This document shows, in pieces, positions 1 to 6,845 of a DNA stretch of 35,758 nucleotides. The DNA comes from DATIXJ01 sp035518715 (GTDB lineage Bacteria > Bacteroidota > Ignavibacteria > UBA10030 > SZUA-254). Within the stretch, counting starts at the first letter, position 1. Each line of letters starts with the position of its first letter. The notes beneath the pieces were generated by a model, which saw nothing but the letters and a program-made list of their open reading frames with translations, had not been told where the DNA came from and did not search any database. The position numbers were made by a program, and so were the translations under genes. Where the stretch lies: assembly GCA_035518715.1 (NCBI GenBank), contig DATIXJ010000097.1, positions 1-35,758 on the forward strand, written 5' to 3'.

Positions 1-101
1 CCTTCCGTTAGGAGGTATCCTGTCCGCTGGAGTTCGGACTTTCCTCCCCGTCACCACGAGGTGATGACGGGGCGATTGCGTGATGCGCAGTCTTATTATT
101 G
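1..101 (-). ncRNA. rnpB: RNase P RNA, 5' part (truncated by window start)
   Basis: This is the catalytic RNA of RNase P, which matures tRNA 5' ends. Read on the minus strand, the sequence has a short 5' segment ending in CAATCGCC, a GC-rich hairpin (CCCCGTCA ... TGACGGGG), and then the hallmark bacterial block GAGGAAAGTCCG followed by AACTCC. Next comes GGACAGGATACC and a small CCTCC/GGAGG-type hairpin. This is the order of conserved region I and the P3/P4 region of A-type RNase P RNA. The remaining two thirds lies beyond the left edge. The exact 5' end is uncertain by about 10 bases. No clear -35/-10 pair was seen between it and the upstream RNase HI stop at 145. Confidence 0.88.
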
Positions 102-144
102 TTGAAGATACTTCGTTTCCCTGCCGCTGATCGGACAGGGAGTG

Positions 145-564
145 TTATGCCAAAGCGAGCGCTTTCCTGTTGTCGATGCCGGCATTTGCAAGGAGATCGG
201 CATCTGCATTTTGCTCGCGTGTGATGTGCTGTATGGAAAACTCATATCCGCCGGCGGTGATCAGCTCCCGGACCTTTCCGAAATATACCCGCAGTGCCTT
301 GTCCTTCACCTTGTATTCTCCCCGGATCTGCCGTACCATCAACTCACTGTCGGAATACACAACAAGCTTTCGACAATCCAAAGACCGTACTTTTCGAAGA
401 CAAGCCAGTAACGCTTCATACTCCGCGACATTATTCGTTGTTTTCCCGATGTAGCCGCTTCCCGAATAGAGTACCGTGCCCTTCTCGTCGTGAAGCACGA
501 TCCCGATACCGCTTTCTCCGGGATTTCCCCGTGATGCGCCGTCGGTGTGCGCATAGATCGTCAC
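145..564 (-). CDS. rnhA: Ribonuclease HI family protein
   Basis: Degrades the RNA strand of RNA-DNA hybrids in the cytoplasm. About 139 residues, matching the short RNase HI form. The acidic catalytic set is visible: D8 in HTDGASRGNPG, E48 in NNVAEYEALL, D72 in VYSDSEL, and D123 in NADADLLAN. I chose the GTG start at 564 because the protein then begins immediately at the first beta strand (VTIYAHTDG). It also overlaps the stop of the upstream gene by four bases (GTGA), a typical translational-coupling junction. An ATG at 618 would add 18 non-conserved residues inside the upstream gene. It is last in a three-gene minus-strand operon (Nif3-like, zinc-ribbon, RNase HI). A basic N-terminal hybrid-binding domain is absent. 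Confidence 0.9.
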   Translation of the reverse strand: MTIYAHTDGASRGNPGESGIGIVLHDEKGTVLYSGSGYIGKTTNNVAEYEALLACLRKVRSLDCRKLVVYSDSELMVRQIRGEYKVKDKALRVYFGKVRELITAGGYEFSIQHITREQNADADLLANAGIDNRKALALA

Positions 565-1307
565 GAAGCCAACACGCTTTTTTCTGCAACTGAATCCGAC
601 ACGAGTATCCTGCCGCAATGCTCACAGGTATACAGGTGAGAGTTCTGACGGATTTCGAGAATCTTTTGCGGTGGCACGCGCTTGAAGCATCCTCCGCATG
701 CTTCACGCTTTACCAGCACAACGGCCACACCGCCCTTCGCGTTTCTGATCCGGTCGTACCGTTCAATATCCGATTCCGTCAATCTGGCGAGAAGCTTTTC
801 CCGCTCGTGTTTCAGCCGTAACTCCTCTTTCTCATGTTCCTTGTTCACTTCGCGGAGATCTTTCTGACGGTCATCAAATTCCGAAGAAACTTCTTCCAGC
901 TGAGCCGTGAGCGTATCAATATCCTTCTTGGCCGTTTCCATTTTTCCTTCGAGAAGATCCATCTCCTTCTCGAGCTTTTCGGATCGCTGTTCCGCAGCTT
1001 CGATTTCTCTGGTCAGTGCGTCATACTGCTTGTTTGATTTCACATTGAGCTGTTGGTTCTTATATTTTTCGACTTTTTCCGCAAGGTCGAGAATCTCCAC
1101 ATCGGCACCATCCCGATCACTCTTGGATTGTTTGAGGAGGTTCTGCAGTTCCTTGAGCTTCGTTTTCATTTCCGTTACCCTTGCCTGCAGACCGGCAACG
1201 ATTGACGGGAGATCGCCTTTCAGATCCTCAACTTCCTGCAGCTGTGAGTCCACCTGTTGCAATGCATATAAGAATTTCAACGTCGTTTCCACCGAGATAT
1301 CCTTCAT
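561..1307 (-). CDS. Coiled-coil protein with C-terminal C4 zinc ribbon (COG1579/DUF164 type)
   Basis: A 248-residue protein: residues about 10-190 are a long charged coiled coil (repeated KLKELQ-, EIEAAEQRSEKLEKE-type heptads). Residues about 200-235 form a zinc ribbon with CxxC pairs C204/C207 and C228/C231. The architecture matches the widespread COG1579 family, whose members include Chlamydia CdsZ and Helicobacter FlgZ (HP0958); general function is poorly defined, with nucleic-acid or protein binding suggested. It sits 3 bases after the Nif3-like gene and overlaps RNase HI by 4 bases. The Nif3/COG1579 pairing recurs in many bacteria. No secretion or flagellar genes are nearby, so a role like CdsZ or FlgZ should not be assumed. 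Confidence 0.85.
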   Translation of the reverse strand: MKDISVETTLKFLYALQQVDSQLQEVEDLKGDLPSIVAGLQARVTEMKTKLKELQNLLKQSKSDRDGADVEILDLAEKVEKYKNQQLNVKSNKQYDALTREIEAAEQRSEKLEKEMDLLEGKMETAKKDIDTLTAQLEEVSSEFDDRQKDLREVNKEHEKEELRLKHEREKLLARLTESDIERYDRIRNAKGGVAVVLVKREACGGCFKRVPPQKILEIRQNSHLYTCEHCGRILVSDSVAEKSVLAS

Positions 1308-1310
1308 AGT

Positions 1311-2417
1311 TTAACAATAGGAGACAAAGTTCGACATTCGTGATGACGGGTTAATCTGAACCCGAAACTTGCGTGCGCGACATTCAGTCCTGATGCGCTC
1401 AATGAGATTCTGCAGCACGGGAACCTCCGTTTCAAAATGACCGGCATCGACAAGAAGGATTTGACCTTCGGCTTCTTCGAACCGGTGATAACGGACGTCG
1501 GCGGTAACGAACGCGTCCGCGCCCTGACGGATCGCATTCTGCAGAAGATCGGATCCGCTTCCGCCGCAGACGGCCACGCGGTGTATCCGCCTTTTGCGGG
1601 CGCGTCCATACCTGAGGAACGAGACGCGCAGGCGTTTCTTGACCAGGGTCAGAAATGTCCGCATTCCCACCGGTTCCGAAAGCAAACCGACGGCACCTTC
1701 CCCCATGTCGGATCGATCGTTCGCCAGATCCAGAACATCGTATGCAACTTCTTCATAGGGGTGAGCGGAGCGCATGGCCTGAAGAACATCATGAAGCCGC
1801 CACGACGGTACGACCATTTCCAATCGGACCTCATGTACCTGCTCGAGAGTCCCGACAGTGCCAATGAAGGGTCGAGCACCGGTGATGGGAGTGAACGTCC
1901 CGACTCCTTCACTTCCGAAAGAACAGCTTTCATACTTTCCGATCGCACCGGCTCCGGCCTTCGCCATCGCCGAGAGCACCCGATCCCGATAATCGGGAGG
2001 GACAAAAACGATGACTTTCTTGTCAAGCCGCTCGCTCTTCTTGAGTACGGTGATGCCGGTCAGCCGTAGTTGTTGAGCTAGCGCAACGCTTACACCATCA
2101 GAAGCAAAATCGAGATTCGTATGAGCCGAATAGACTGCAATCCGGTGCTGTACCAGGAGAGAGACGAGCTTTCCGGTTCTTTCCTCAGGGGATATTCGCC
2201 GTAGTGGATGAAAAAGAAGCGGGTGGTGGCTGATGATGAGGTCGGCGTTCCTGCTGATTGCCTCGCGCACCACCTCCTCAGTGACGTCAAGGCAGACAAT
2301 GATCTTTTCAATTTCCTGTTGTGGCGAGCCGATCTGTATACCCACATTATCCCGTTCCCAAGCGATCTCCCGTGGTGCCCATGATTCCATGATATGTTGA
2401 ATGTCGCCGAGAACCAT
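1311..2417 (-). CDS. Nif3-like dinuclear metal centre protein (YqfO/YbgI family)
   Basis: A 368-residue member of the Nif3 family, sometimes labelled GTP cyclohydrolase 1 type 2 homolog; its physiological reaction is not settled. Metal ligands of the family are visible: H64/H65 in IISHHPLLFH, the SAHTNLDFA segment, and C-terminal DAGHFETE. The long form is present, with a middle insertion of roughly 100 residues (starting near KKVIVFVPPDYRD) that resembles the PII/CutA1-like domain of YqfO-type proteins. It is the first gene of the Nif3/zinc-ribbon/RNase HI operon. No promoter of the type seen elsewhere in this window lies in the 20 bases between it and the upstream terminator hairpin. Expression may therefore depend on read-through from the small unit upstream. 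Confidence 0.9.
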   Translation of the reverse strand: MVLGDIQHIMESWAPREIAWERDNVGIQIGSPQQEIEKIIVCLDVTEEVVREAISRNADLIISHHPLLFHPLRRISPEERTGKLVSLLVQHRIAVYSAHTNLDFASDGVSVALAQQLRLTGITVLKKSERLDKKVIVFVPPDYRDRVLSAMAKAGAGAIGKYESCSFGSEGVGTFTPITGARPFIGTVGTLEQVHEVRLEMVVPSWRLHDVLQAMRSAHPYEEVAYDVLDLANDRSDMGEGAVGLLSEPVGMRTFLTLVKKRLRVSFLRYGRARKRRIHRVAVCGGSGSDLLQNAIRQGADAFVTADVRYHRFEEAEGQILLVDAGHFETEVPVLQNLIERIRTECRARKFRVQINPSSRMSNFVSYC

Positions 2418-2437
2418 CTACGTCTGAGAGGGAAGAG

Positions 2438-2465
2438 AAAAAAAAAGTCCCGATTTTGCCGGGAC
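2438..2465 (-). terminator. Intrinsic terminator of the small unit
   Basis: On the minus strand a 6-bp perfect GC-rich stem (GTCCCG/CGGGAC) with a 7-nt loop (GCAAAAT) is followed directly by nine T residues. This is a textbook Rho-independent terminator. It lies 11 bases after the stop codon of the 38-residue ORF and 20 bases before the Nif3-like start. It could act as a full stop or as an attenuator for the downstream operon. Confidence 0.85.
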
Positions 2466-2476
2466 GTTTCGAACGC

Positions 2477-2593
2477 CTACCACTCCTTTGCGTTCTTCAT
2501 TAACTTTTTCATGATGGCATCGATACTGGCCTTTTGTTTCTGAGGAAAGATTCGTTCCTCGTATACTCCGGGGTATCGCAATATTAACCTCAT
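2477..2593 (-). CDS. Small hypothetical protein (38 residues)
   Basis: A short ORF beginning MRLILRYPGVYEERIF and ending in KKLMKNAKEW, basic and predicted mostly helical in its second half. I do not recognise a family. It is supported by position: a TTGATT-N17-TATATT promoter ends 9 bases upstream of its ATG, and a strong terminator follows its stop by 11 bases. The inferred transcription start (about 2596) would leave only about 3 untranslated bases, so translation would be leaderless or nearly so. A longer overlapping frame from 2600 runs through the terminator hairpin and is rejected. The transcript of about 155 nt could instead be a small RNA, with the ORF incidental. Confidence 0.5.
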   Translation of the reverse strand: MRLILRYPGVYEERIFPQKQKASIDAIMKKLMKNAKEW

Positions 2594-2602
2594 GATACAT
2601 TC

Positions 2603-2631
2603 AATATAGGGATTTCCTCCCAAAAAATCAA
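2603..2631 (-). promoter_or_regulatory. Promoter for the 38-residue ORF
   Basis: TTGATT (2631-2626), exactly 17 bases, TATATT (2608-2603) on the minus strand. It matches the hexamers and spacing of other promoters in this window. It starts 22 bases after the stop of the receiver-HisKA gene, so the small unit is independently transcribed. Confidence 0.6.
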
Positions 2632-2653
2632 GATAATGAGATCGGGCTCGTCT

Positions 2654-3337
2654 TCATGCGCCTGCAGATGCAGATGTCTGTGCTCCCGGCTGCGGCTTGT
2701 CCGCGCTGAGATCGCGCAACTTGACGATCTGCTTCTCCAGCTGAGCGATATTTTGGTTCAGTTTCGTCAGAATTGCACGCTCCTCATCGCTGATTTTCTG
2801 GCGCAGGATAATGTCTGCGCTGATCTTGATTGCAGCAAGAGGATTGTTGAATTCGTGGCAGAGCGTCACCACCAGTTCCTGCACGGTTTCGGCGTTCTTT
2901 TCCGAATAAAGTTTCTGTTTTTCGGCGGCAGCGATCCTGCTGCCGAGCCGGTGCCGATCGACAATATTCACAATCGCTCTGGGAAGGATGGAATCCACAA
3001 CCTCTTCTTTGATGAGGTATTCCACGATGCCATACTTCATCGCCTCGATCGCAATGCGGAAGTCCCTGTTGGATGTCAGAAGGATCATCGGGACGTCGAT
3101 GTTCGATTCCCGAATCTTTTTCGCAATTTCGACGCCATTGGTTCCGGGAAGGAAATAATCCATCAGGATCACATCAACCAGATGATTCCCGCCAAGAACC
3201 CGCAGGGCTTGTTCCTGATTATTTGCTGAAATCACGTCGAATTCCCAATTCTGAAAGGGATGAAGATAATGACGTACGACTTCGACGTAATCGACATCAT
3301 CATCAATCAGCAGCACTTTGAGAGCGTTCTTTTCCAT
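2654..3337 (-). CDS. Receiver-HisKA protein lacking an ATPase domain
   Basis: A 227-residue cytoplasmic signalling protein. Residues 5-125 are a response-regulator receiver: acidic cluster D12/D13/D14, phospho-acceptor D60 in ILMDYFLPG, switch T88, conserved K110. Residues about 150-212 are a HisKA dimerisation/phosphotransfer segment with H-box H161 in TLCHEFNNPLA. The protein then ends in a Pro/Ser/Ala-rich tail; no HATPase_c domain (N, G boxes) follows in any frame. It therefore cannot autophosphorylate alone. It might receive phosphate on D60 and act through H161 or through dimerisation. The start at 3337 (MEKNALKV) is fixed by a promoter whose -10 is at 3353-3358; an upstream ATG at 3373 lies outside the predicted transcript. 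It is divergent from the GAF-GGDEF gene. Confidence 0.85.
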   Translation of the reverse strand: MEKNALKVLLIDDDVDYVEVVRHYLHPFQNWEFDVISANNQEQALRVLGGNHLVDVILMDYFLPGTNGVEIAKKIRESNIDVPMILLTSNRDFRIAIEAMKYGIVEYLIKEEVVDSILPRAIVNIVDRHRLGSRIAAAEKQKLYSEKNAETVQELVVTLCHEFNNPLAAIKISADIILRQKISDEERAILTKLNQNIAQLEKQIVKLRDLSADKPQPGAQTSASAGA

Positions 3338-3352
3338 AGTCGCGGTTGAATT

Positions 3353-3381
3353 AGTATACCATTTCTCGTCCATATTTGCAA
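3353..3381 (-). promoter_or_regulatory. Promoter for the receiver-HisKA gene
   Basis: Minus-strand TTGCAA (3381-3376), 17-base spacer, TATACT (3358-3353). The predicted transcription start is about 3346, only about 9 bases before the ATG at 3337. This excludes the longer ORF start at 3373, which falls between the two hexamers. Confidence 0.65.
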
Positions 3382-3454
3382 TACCGTTTTGGGAGGAAGA
3401 GAACGTGCCGGCAACATCTTATGGCTGTGGGTTTCCATAAATCTTTATCCTGCT

Positions 3455-3483
3455 TTGACTTTCATTCTCTAATTCATTAGATT
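3455..3483 (+). promoter_or_regulatory. Promoter for the GAF-GAF-GGDEF gene
   Basis: TTGACT (3455-3460), 17-base spacer, TAGATT (3478-3483). The predicted start is near 3489-3490, about 8 bases before the ATG at 3497, so the mRNA would be nearly leaderless. It lies back-to-back with the receiver-HisKA promoter, with about 73 bases between their -35 elements. Confidence 0.55.
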
Positions 3484-3496
3484 TATACACTTTGAA

Positions 3497-5485
3497 ATGA
3501 TGTCGCCCGCAAAAATGGATTTTTCTTTCAGAGAAAAGGTACTCGACTCGCTCAGAGGCGGAGGAGAGGCGGTTTTCATCATTCTGGGTGTTCTTTCGCT
3601 GGTTGCGGGTATTCTCGTCGATCTCTTTGTTGTACGCATCGTCTGCCTGTTGGTCATGGCTGGCTCGGGGCTGGCTCTCTTTGCATCGATGCGTGCCCGA
3701 CAGCTGCACATCCGGCCTGAGCCGGATCATGCAACGACACAATTCCATTCACAATCGAATCGGAAAAGAATGAAGAAAATGATCTTCAGCGATTTTGAAT
3801 CGGACGGTCAGGACTCATTCGAAGGGGGGGCAGAAGGTGAAGGAAGAAAGGACAGTCACGGGGAGCAGGAGAGCCAGGACGGGTTTCTCGGAACGATGCC
3901 GCATCCCGGACGTCCCGCACCAATGAGAGAAATTCCTCCGCGGGAATACACGATCTCCGATTTTTTTGATGTCGGATCTGACATCTACAAGGGAGATTCC
4001 GAACCGCGGTCAGAATTTGATTTTCTTCTCACAAAAGTCCTCGGCGTGATCAAAGAAGTCCTGTTTGCACACACCGTGACATTCTTCTGGGCAAACCGCG
4101 AGAAACAGCAGATGGTGCTTGAAGCACGGGTGACGGACAGCGCAAACTTTTTCTCGTCCCGCCGGTTTGCGATGGGGCATGATCTCATCAGTTCGATTGC
4201 CCAAACCGGAAAGCCCGAGTTCCTGAACGAGATTAACCCGATGTCGGAAACGGAAATGTTCCGTTATTATGTTGTTCCGGCTTCGATAAAATCGTTTGTC
4301 GGTGTGCCGGTCTACTTTTCGAGGGGAACCGGTGAGCCGGATGCAGATTCTCCGGTCGCCGTCCTTGCAGTCGACAGCAAAGCTCCTGATGACTTCGGGC
4401 CGGAAACGCTCGCTCTTCTCGGGAAGTTTACGAAGCTCATCTCTGCGCTGATTAAGAGCTACAACGACAAGTACGATCTTCTTCTCGATTCCGAGCTTCT
4501 CAACTCGATTCGACGCTTGAAAGACCGGGTGCGGAATGATTTTGCCCTCGGGACGATTGTCCAGGCGCTGGCTGAGGAGACATCCAAACTCATCAACTGG
4601 GATTTTCTCACGGTTGTCCTGTATGATGAAACGAAACACGCATGGGTTAACCGCAAGACGGTAAGCCGCTCTCCCGACGGCGCGCTGCCCGAAGGACAGG
4701 TCATCAACTTCCCGGATAGTATTGTCGGCCAGGCGATCAGAACAAACACGCACTGTCTTGTCAACGATCTCGAAACGGTCGAGTCAATCCGGTATCACGT
4801 TGGGGAACACACGAAGCACGCGGGTTCACTTCTCTCCATCCCGATCACGTCGCTCAATAAATGCTATGGTGCGATCACGATCGAGAGCAAAGAGAAATTC
4901 AATTTCACGCGGCGGGATATCGAAATGCTTTACCGGCTGGCGGAGCATGCAGCATCGGCGCTGGAAATTTACTACATGCAGGAAGTCATCAAGGAATATG
5001 TGATTATCGACGATCAGACCGGGACCTATTCCAGAAAATTCTTCGTCCAGAGAGTCGAGGAAGAACTCCAGCGGGCAGATGATGCGGGGAGCGAGCTCTC
5101 GATCATCTTTGTCACGGTCGACAAGGCGCATGAGATTACCGAGCGATTCGGCAACGACGGGTTCGAACGCGTCATGCTCGCTCTTGCGAAGGCCATCCGT
5201 TCGAGCGTCCGGTCGTATGATCTTGTCGGCCGGTATGATGCTCACCGGTTTGCCGCATTGTTGATCGATACGGCTGCCAACGAAGCATACATCTGGGCGG
5301 AGAAGATCCGGAAAAATCTCGCGGGCCTTGTCATTAATCTCGACGGGAAGACCTTTTCGATCACCATCAGCGTCGGAGTGTGCGGGGCGCTCGAAGGGAC
5401 GAAAAAAGAAGAGCTTATCGGTAACGCCGCAACGGTTCTCGCCAAGGCCTCTGAGGCGGGCGGGAATGTTGTGCGTGTATTTTAA
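3497..5485 (+). CDS. Membrane GAF-GAF protein with degenerate GGDEF domain
   Basis: A 662-residue sensor. Residues about 25-67 form two hydrophobic membrane segments. A charged linker (about 75-165) follows, then GAF 1 (about 175-318), GAF 2 (about 345-495) and a C-terminal GGDEF-fold domain (about 500-662). The signature loop reads DAHRF at residues 581-585 (context GRYDAHRFAALL) where active diguanylate cyclases have GGDEF/GGEEF. The upstream metal-binding segment is also altered (TVDKAHEITERF). It is thus unlikely to make cyclic di-GMP; known degenerate GGDEF domains act as nucleotide receptors or protein-interaction modules. ATG codons at 3497, 3500 and 3515 are all possible starts; I use the first. 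It is divergent from the receiver-HisKA gene, suggesting a common pathway (inference). Confidence 0.85.
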   Translation: MMSPAKMDFSFREKVLDSLRGGGEAVFIILGVLSLVAGILVDLFVVRIVCLLVMAGSGLALFASMRARQLHIRPEPDHATTQFHSQSNRKRMKKMIFSDFESDGQDSFEGGAEGEGRKDSHGEQESQDGFLGTMPHPGRPAPMREIPPREYTISDFFDVGSDIYKGDSEPRSEFDFLLTKVLGVIKEVLFAHTVTFFWANREKQQMVLEARVTDSANFFSSRRFAMGHDLISSIAQTGKPEFLNEINPMSETEMFRYYVVPASIKSFVGVPVYFSRGTGEPDADSPVAVLAVDSKAPDDFGPETLALLGKFTKLISALIKSYNDKYDLLLDSELLNSIRRLKDRVRNDFALGTIVQALAEETSKLINWDFLTVVLYDETKHAWVNRKTVSRSPDGALPEGQVINFPDSIVGQAIRTNTHCLVNDLETVESIRYHVGEHTKHAGSLLSIPITSLNKCYGAITIESKEKFNFTRRDIEMLYRLAEHAASALEIYYMQEVIKEYVIIDDQTGTYSRKFFVQRVEEELQRADDAGSELSIIFVTVDKAHEITERFGNDGFERVMLALAKAIRSSVRSYDLVGRYDAHRFAALLIDTAANEAYIWAEKIRKNLAGLVINLDGKTFSITISVGVCGALEGTKKEELIGNAATVLAKASEAGGNVVRVF

Positions 5486-5510
5486 CTCCACTCTTAAGGA
5501 TTAGAACAGT

Positions 5511-5705
5511 ATGGCAAAACAACAGACATTCGCGGACAAAGCGACAAAGGCAGCTGCACAACGCGGAAAGAAGTGTCCCCGCTGTGGTGCGATCAAGCAA
5601 CCGGTGCTCACCGTTCTGGCTGAACCTTCACGCAAGGGGAGCATTCGGTTCAGTCACCGGCGCGTGCAGGTCTGCAAGTGTAACGAAAAAGAAGTGTACG
5701 CATAG
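5511..5705 (+). CDS. Small four-cysteine zinc-ribbon-like protein
   Basis: A 64-residue basic protein I cannot assign to a named family. It contains CPRC at residues 22-25 and CKC near residues 56-58, a spacing compatible with a zinc ribbon. Between them is a beta-rich basic stretch (KGSIRFSHRRVQVCK). It begins 25 bases after the GAF-GGDEF stop, with an AAGGATTAG ribosome-binding site. It may be cotranscribed with that gene. A nucleic-acid or ribosome-associated role is possible but only guessed from charge and cysteines. Confidence 0.65.
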   Translation: MAKQQTFADKATKAAAQRGKKCPRCGAIKQPVLTVLAEPSRKGSIRFSHRRVQVCKCNEKEVYA

Positions 5706-5788
5706 AACTTCCCAGACGCATTTCTGCAGTGAACATTTCCGGAACCTGGTGGGCTGGTTGTCTCACGTCAGGAACGGCGGCGTGATCT

Positions 5789-6085
5789 ATGGAAAAACCG
5801 TATCCGTCGCTGGAGTGTGAAGTCCGGGTGGGTCACGGCGGTGTGATCAACCTCCCTCCTCCGATCGCCGCGAGAATTCAGGAAGGAAAACGCATGACGA
5901 TCCGTCTCACGGATGGAACTGTCTCGGCAAAACTGCGCCGGCGCGGAGTTACGGAGGCGGAGATCGAGCTGATAGCGTCTCTTCAGTGGGAGCAGCGGGA
6001 ACAGGTGATAAATTTTCTTGAGTCCGAAGGTTCCGTTTCGCGCTCTGCGGCATTCGTGCGGCGTTCGAAAAAATTCGCCCGATGA
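5789..6085 (+). CDS. AbrB-like DNA-binding protein, probable antitoxin
   Basis: A 98-residue protein whose residues about 10-45 fit the swapped-hairpin AbrB/SpoVT pattern: a glycine turn, INLPPPIAARI (compare ITLPKEIR in the family), a basic/acidic turn, and MTIRLTDGTV. A helical C-terminal half follows. It overlaps the next gene, a PIN-domain protein, by four bases (ATGA), the usual gene order of VapBC-type antitoxin-toxin modules. The family expectation is autoregulation by the antitoxin or complex. The assignment rests on pattern and context; sequence resemblance to AbrB is moderate. Confidence 0.6.
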   Translation: MEKPYPSLECEVRVGHGGVINLPPPIAARIQEGKRMTIRLTDGTVSAKLRRRGVTEAEIELIASLQWEQREQVINFLESEGSVSRSAAFVRRSKKFAR

Positions 6086-6534
6086 ATCAGGGCTCCGTTC
6101 CGAAAGTTGTTGTCGATACGGATGTGCTCCTTGATCATCTTGTTCACCGTGGCGGAGCGGAATCGGTGTTGCGGCTCGCCATGCAGAAGTTTTTCTGCTA
6201 TACGACCGTTTTCAATGCCATCGACATGTTTTCCATAGCCCGGACGGAAAAGGAGCGCGTGGCGGTTGAACAGGCGCTCTCGGCAATGAAAATTCTGGGG
6301 CTCAACGCAAAAAGTGCGAAACGGTATGGAACGTGGATTGCGCGGGGCCTTTCCCTGACGGGTACGGATTTTTTCATGGCTGCGATCTGCCTCGACAGCC
6401 GGCTTCCGATCCTGACGTGGCAACCAAAACGGTTTTCATCTGTCAAACAATTAGTGATCGTTCCCGCTGCCGGGGTTACGAAAAAGCTGACGGGTGTGCA
6501 AATGCTCCGGCAGGCAACACGCAGGAATCGATAG
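6082..6534 (+). CDS. PIN-domain protein, VapC-like
   Basis: A 150-residue PIN-fold protein; VapC relatives are Mg-dependent endoribonucleases that cleave tRNA or rRNA. Visible features: VVDTDVLLDHL at the N-terminus (first catalytic Asp), TGTDFFMAAICLD (third acidic position), and a C-terminal LTWQPKRF matching the final strand motif. The second acidic residue, normally Glu in an AEL-type motif, appears as Asp in FNAIDMFS. The final Asp/Asn position is Gln. The gene is coupled to the AbrB-like gene by a 4-base overlap. The two substitutions leave activity uncertain. It could be a toxin or a repurposed regulator of the downstream vertex-protein genes. Confidence 0.7.
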   Translation: MNQGSVPKVVVDTDVLLDHLVHRGGAESVLRLAMQKFFCYTTVFNAIDMFSIARTEKERVAVEQALSAMKILGLNAKSAKRYGTWIARGLSLTGTDFFMAAICLDSRLPILTWQPKRFSSVKQLVIVPAAGVTKKLTGVQMLRQATRRNR

Positions 6535-6568
6535 GGATAACTAGTTCTCATAGAAGGATCTCTCTGCT

Positions 6569-6838
6569 ATGTTTCTCGGAAAAGTTGTTGGAACCGTTTG
6601 GGCTACACGAAAAGACGAAGAGCTGGTGGGGATGAAATTCCAGGTTGTCAAGCATCTGGGAATTGATTACAAACTCAAGGAAACATTCGTGGTTGCTGTC
6701 GATACTGTTCAGGCGGGGGTGGGCGATGTTGTCCTGGTCTGCAGCGGAAGCTCAGCCCGTCAAACATCCCTGACGAAGAACAAGCCCGTCGATGCGACAA
6801 TCATGGCTGTTGTCGACAAGCTCGATATCGAGGACTGA
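6569..6838 (+). CDS. EutN/CcmL-family microcompartment vertex protein 1
   Basis: An 89-residue single-domain EutN/CcmL (BMC-P) protein. Family members assemble as pentamers that cap the vertices of bacterial microcompartment shells. Diagnostic features are the N-terminal GKVVGTVWATRKD, the AVDTVQAGVGDVVLVCSGSSARQT strand-turn with the glycine-rich turn, and the C-terminal DATIMAVVDKLD. The ribosome-binding site is AGAAGGA at about 6553-6560. It lies 7 bases before a paralog. No hexameric shell protein (Pfam BMC domain) or encapsulated enzyme is encoded within this window. Confidence 0.93.
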   Translation: MFLGKVVGTVWATRKDEELVGMKFQVVKHLGIDYKLKETFVVAVDTVQAGVGDVVLVCSGSSARQTSLTKNKPVDATIMAVVDKLDIED

Positions 6839-6845
6839 CAGATCC

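Noticed and set aside
2418..2600. 60-codon minus-strand ORF
   Set aside because: It reads through the terminator hairpin and T-run; the 38-codon frame inside the same unit is better placed relative to the promoter and terminator.
4010..4753. Long antisense ORFs inside the GAF-GGDEF gene and similar ones in DUF2723, lepA and glycosyltransferase genes
   Set aside because: They are shadows of high-confidence genes with no family features, no plausible start signals and no independent promoters.
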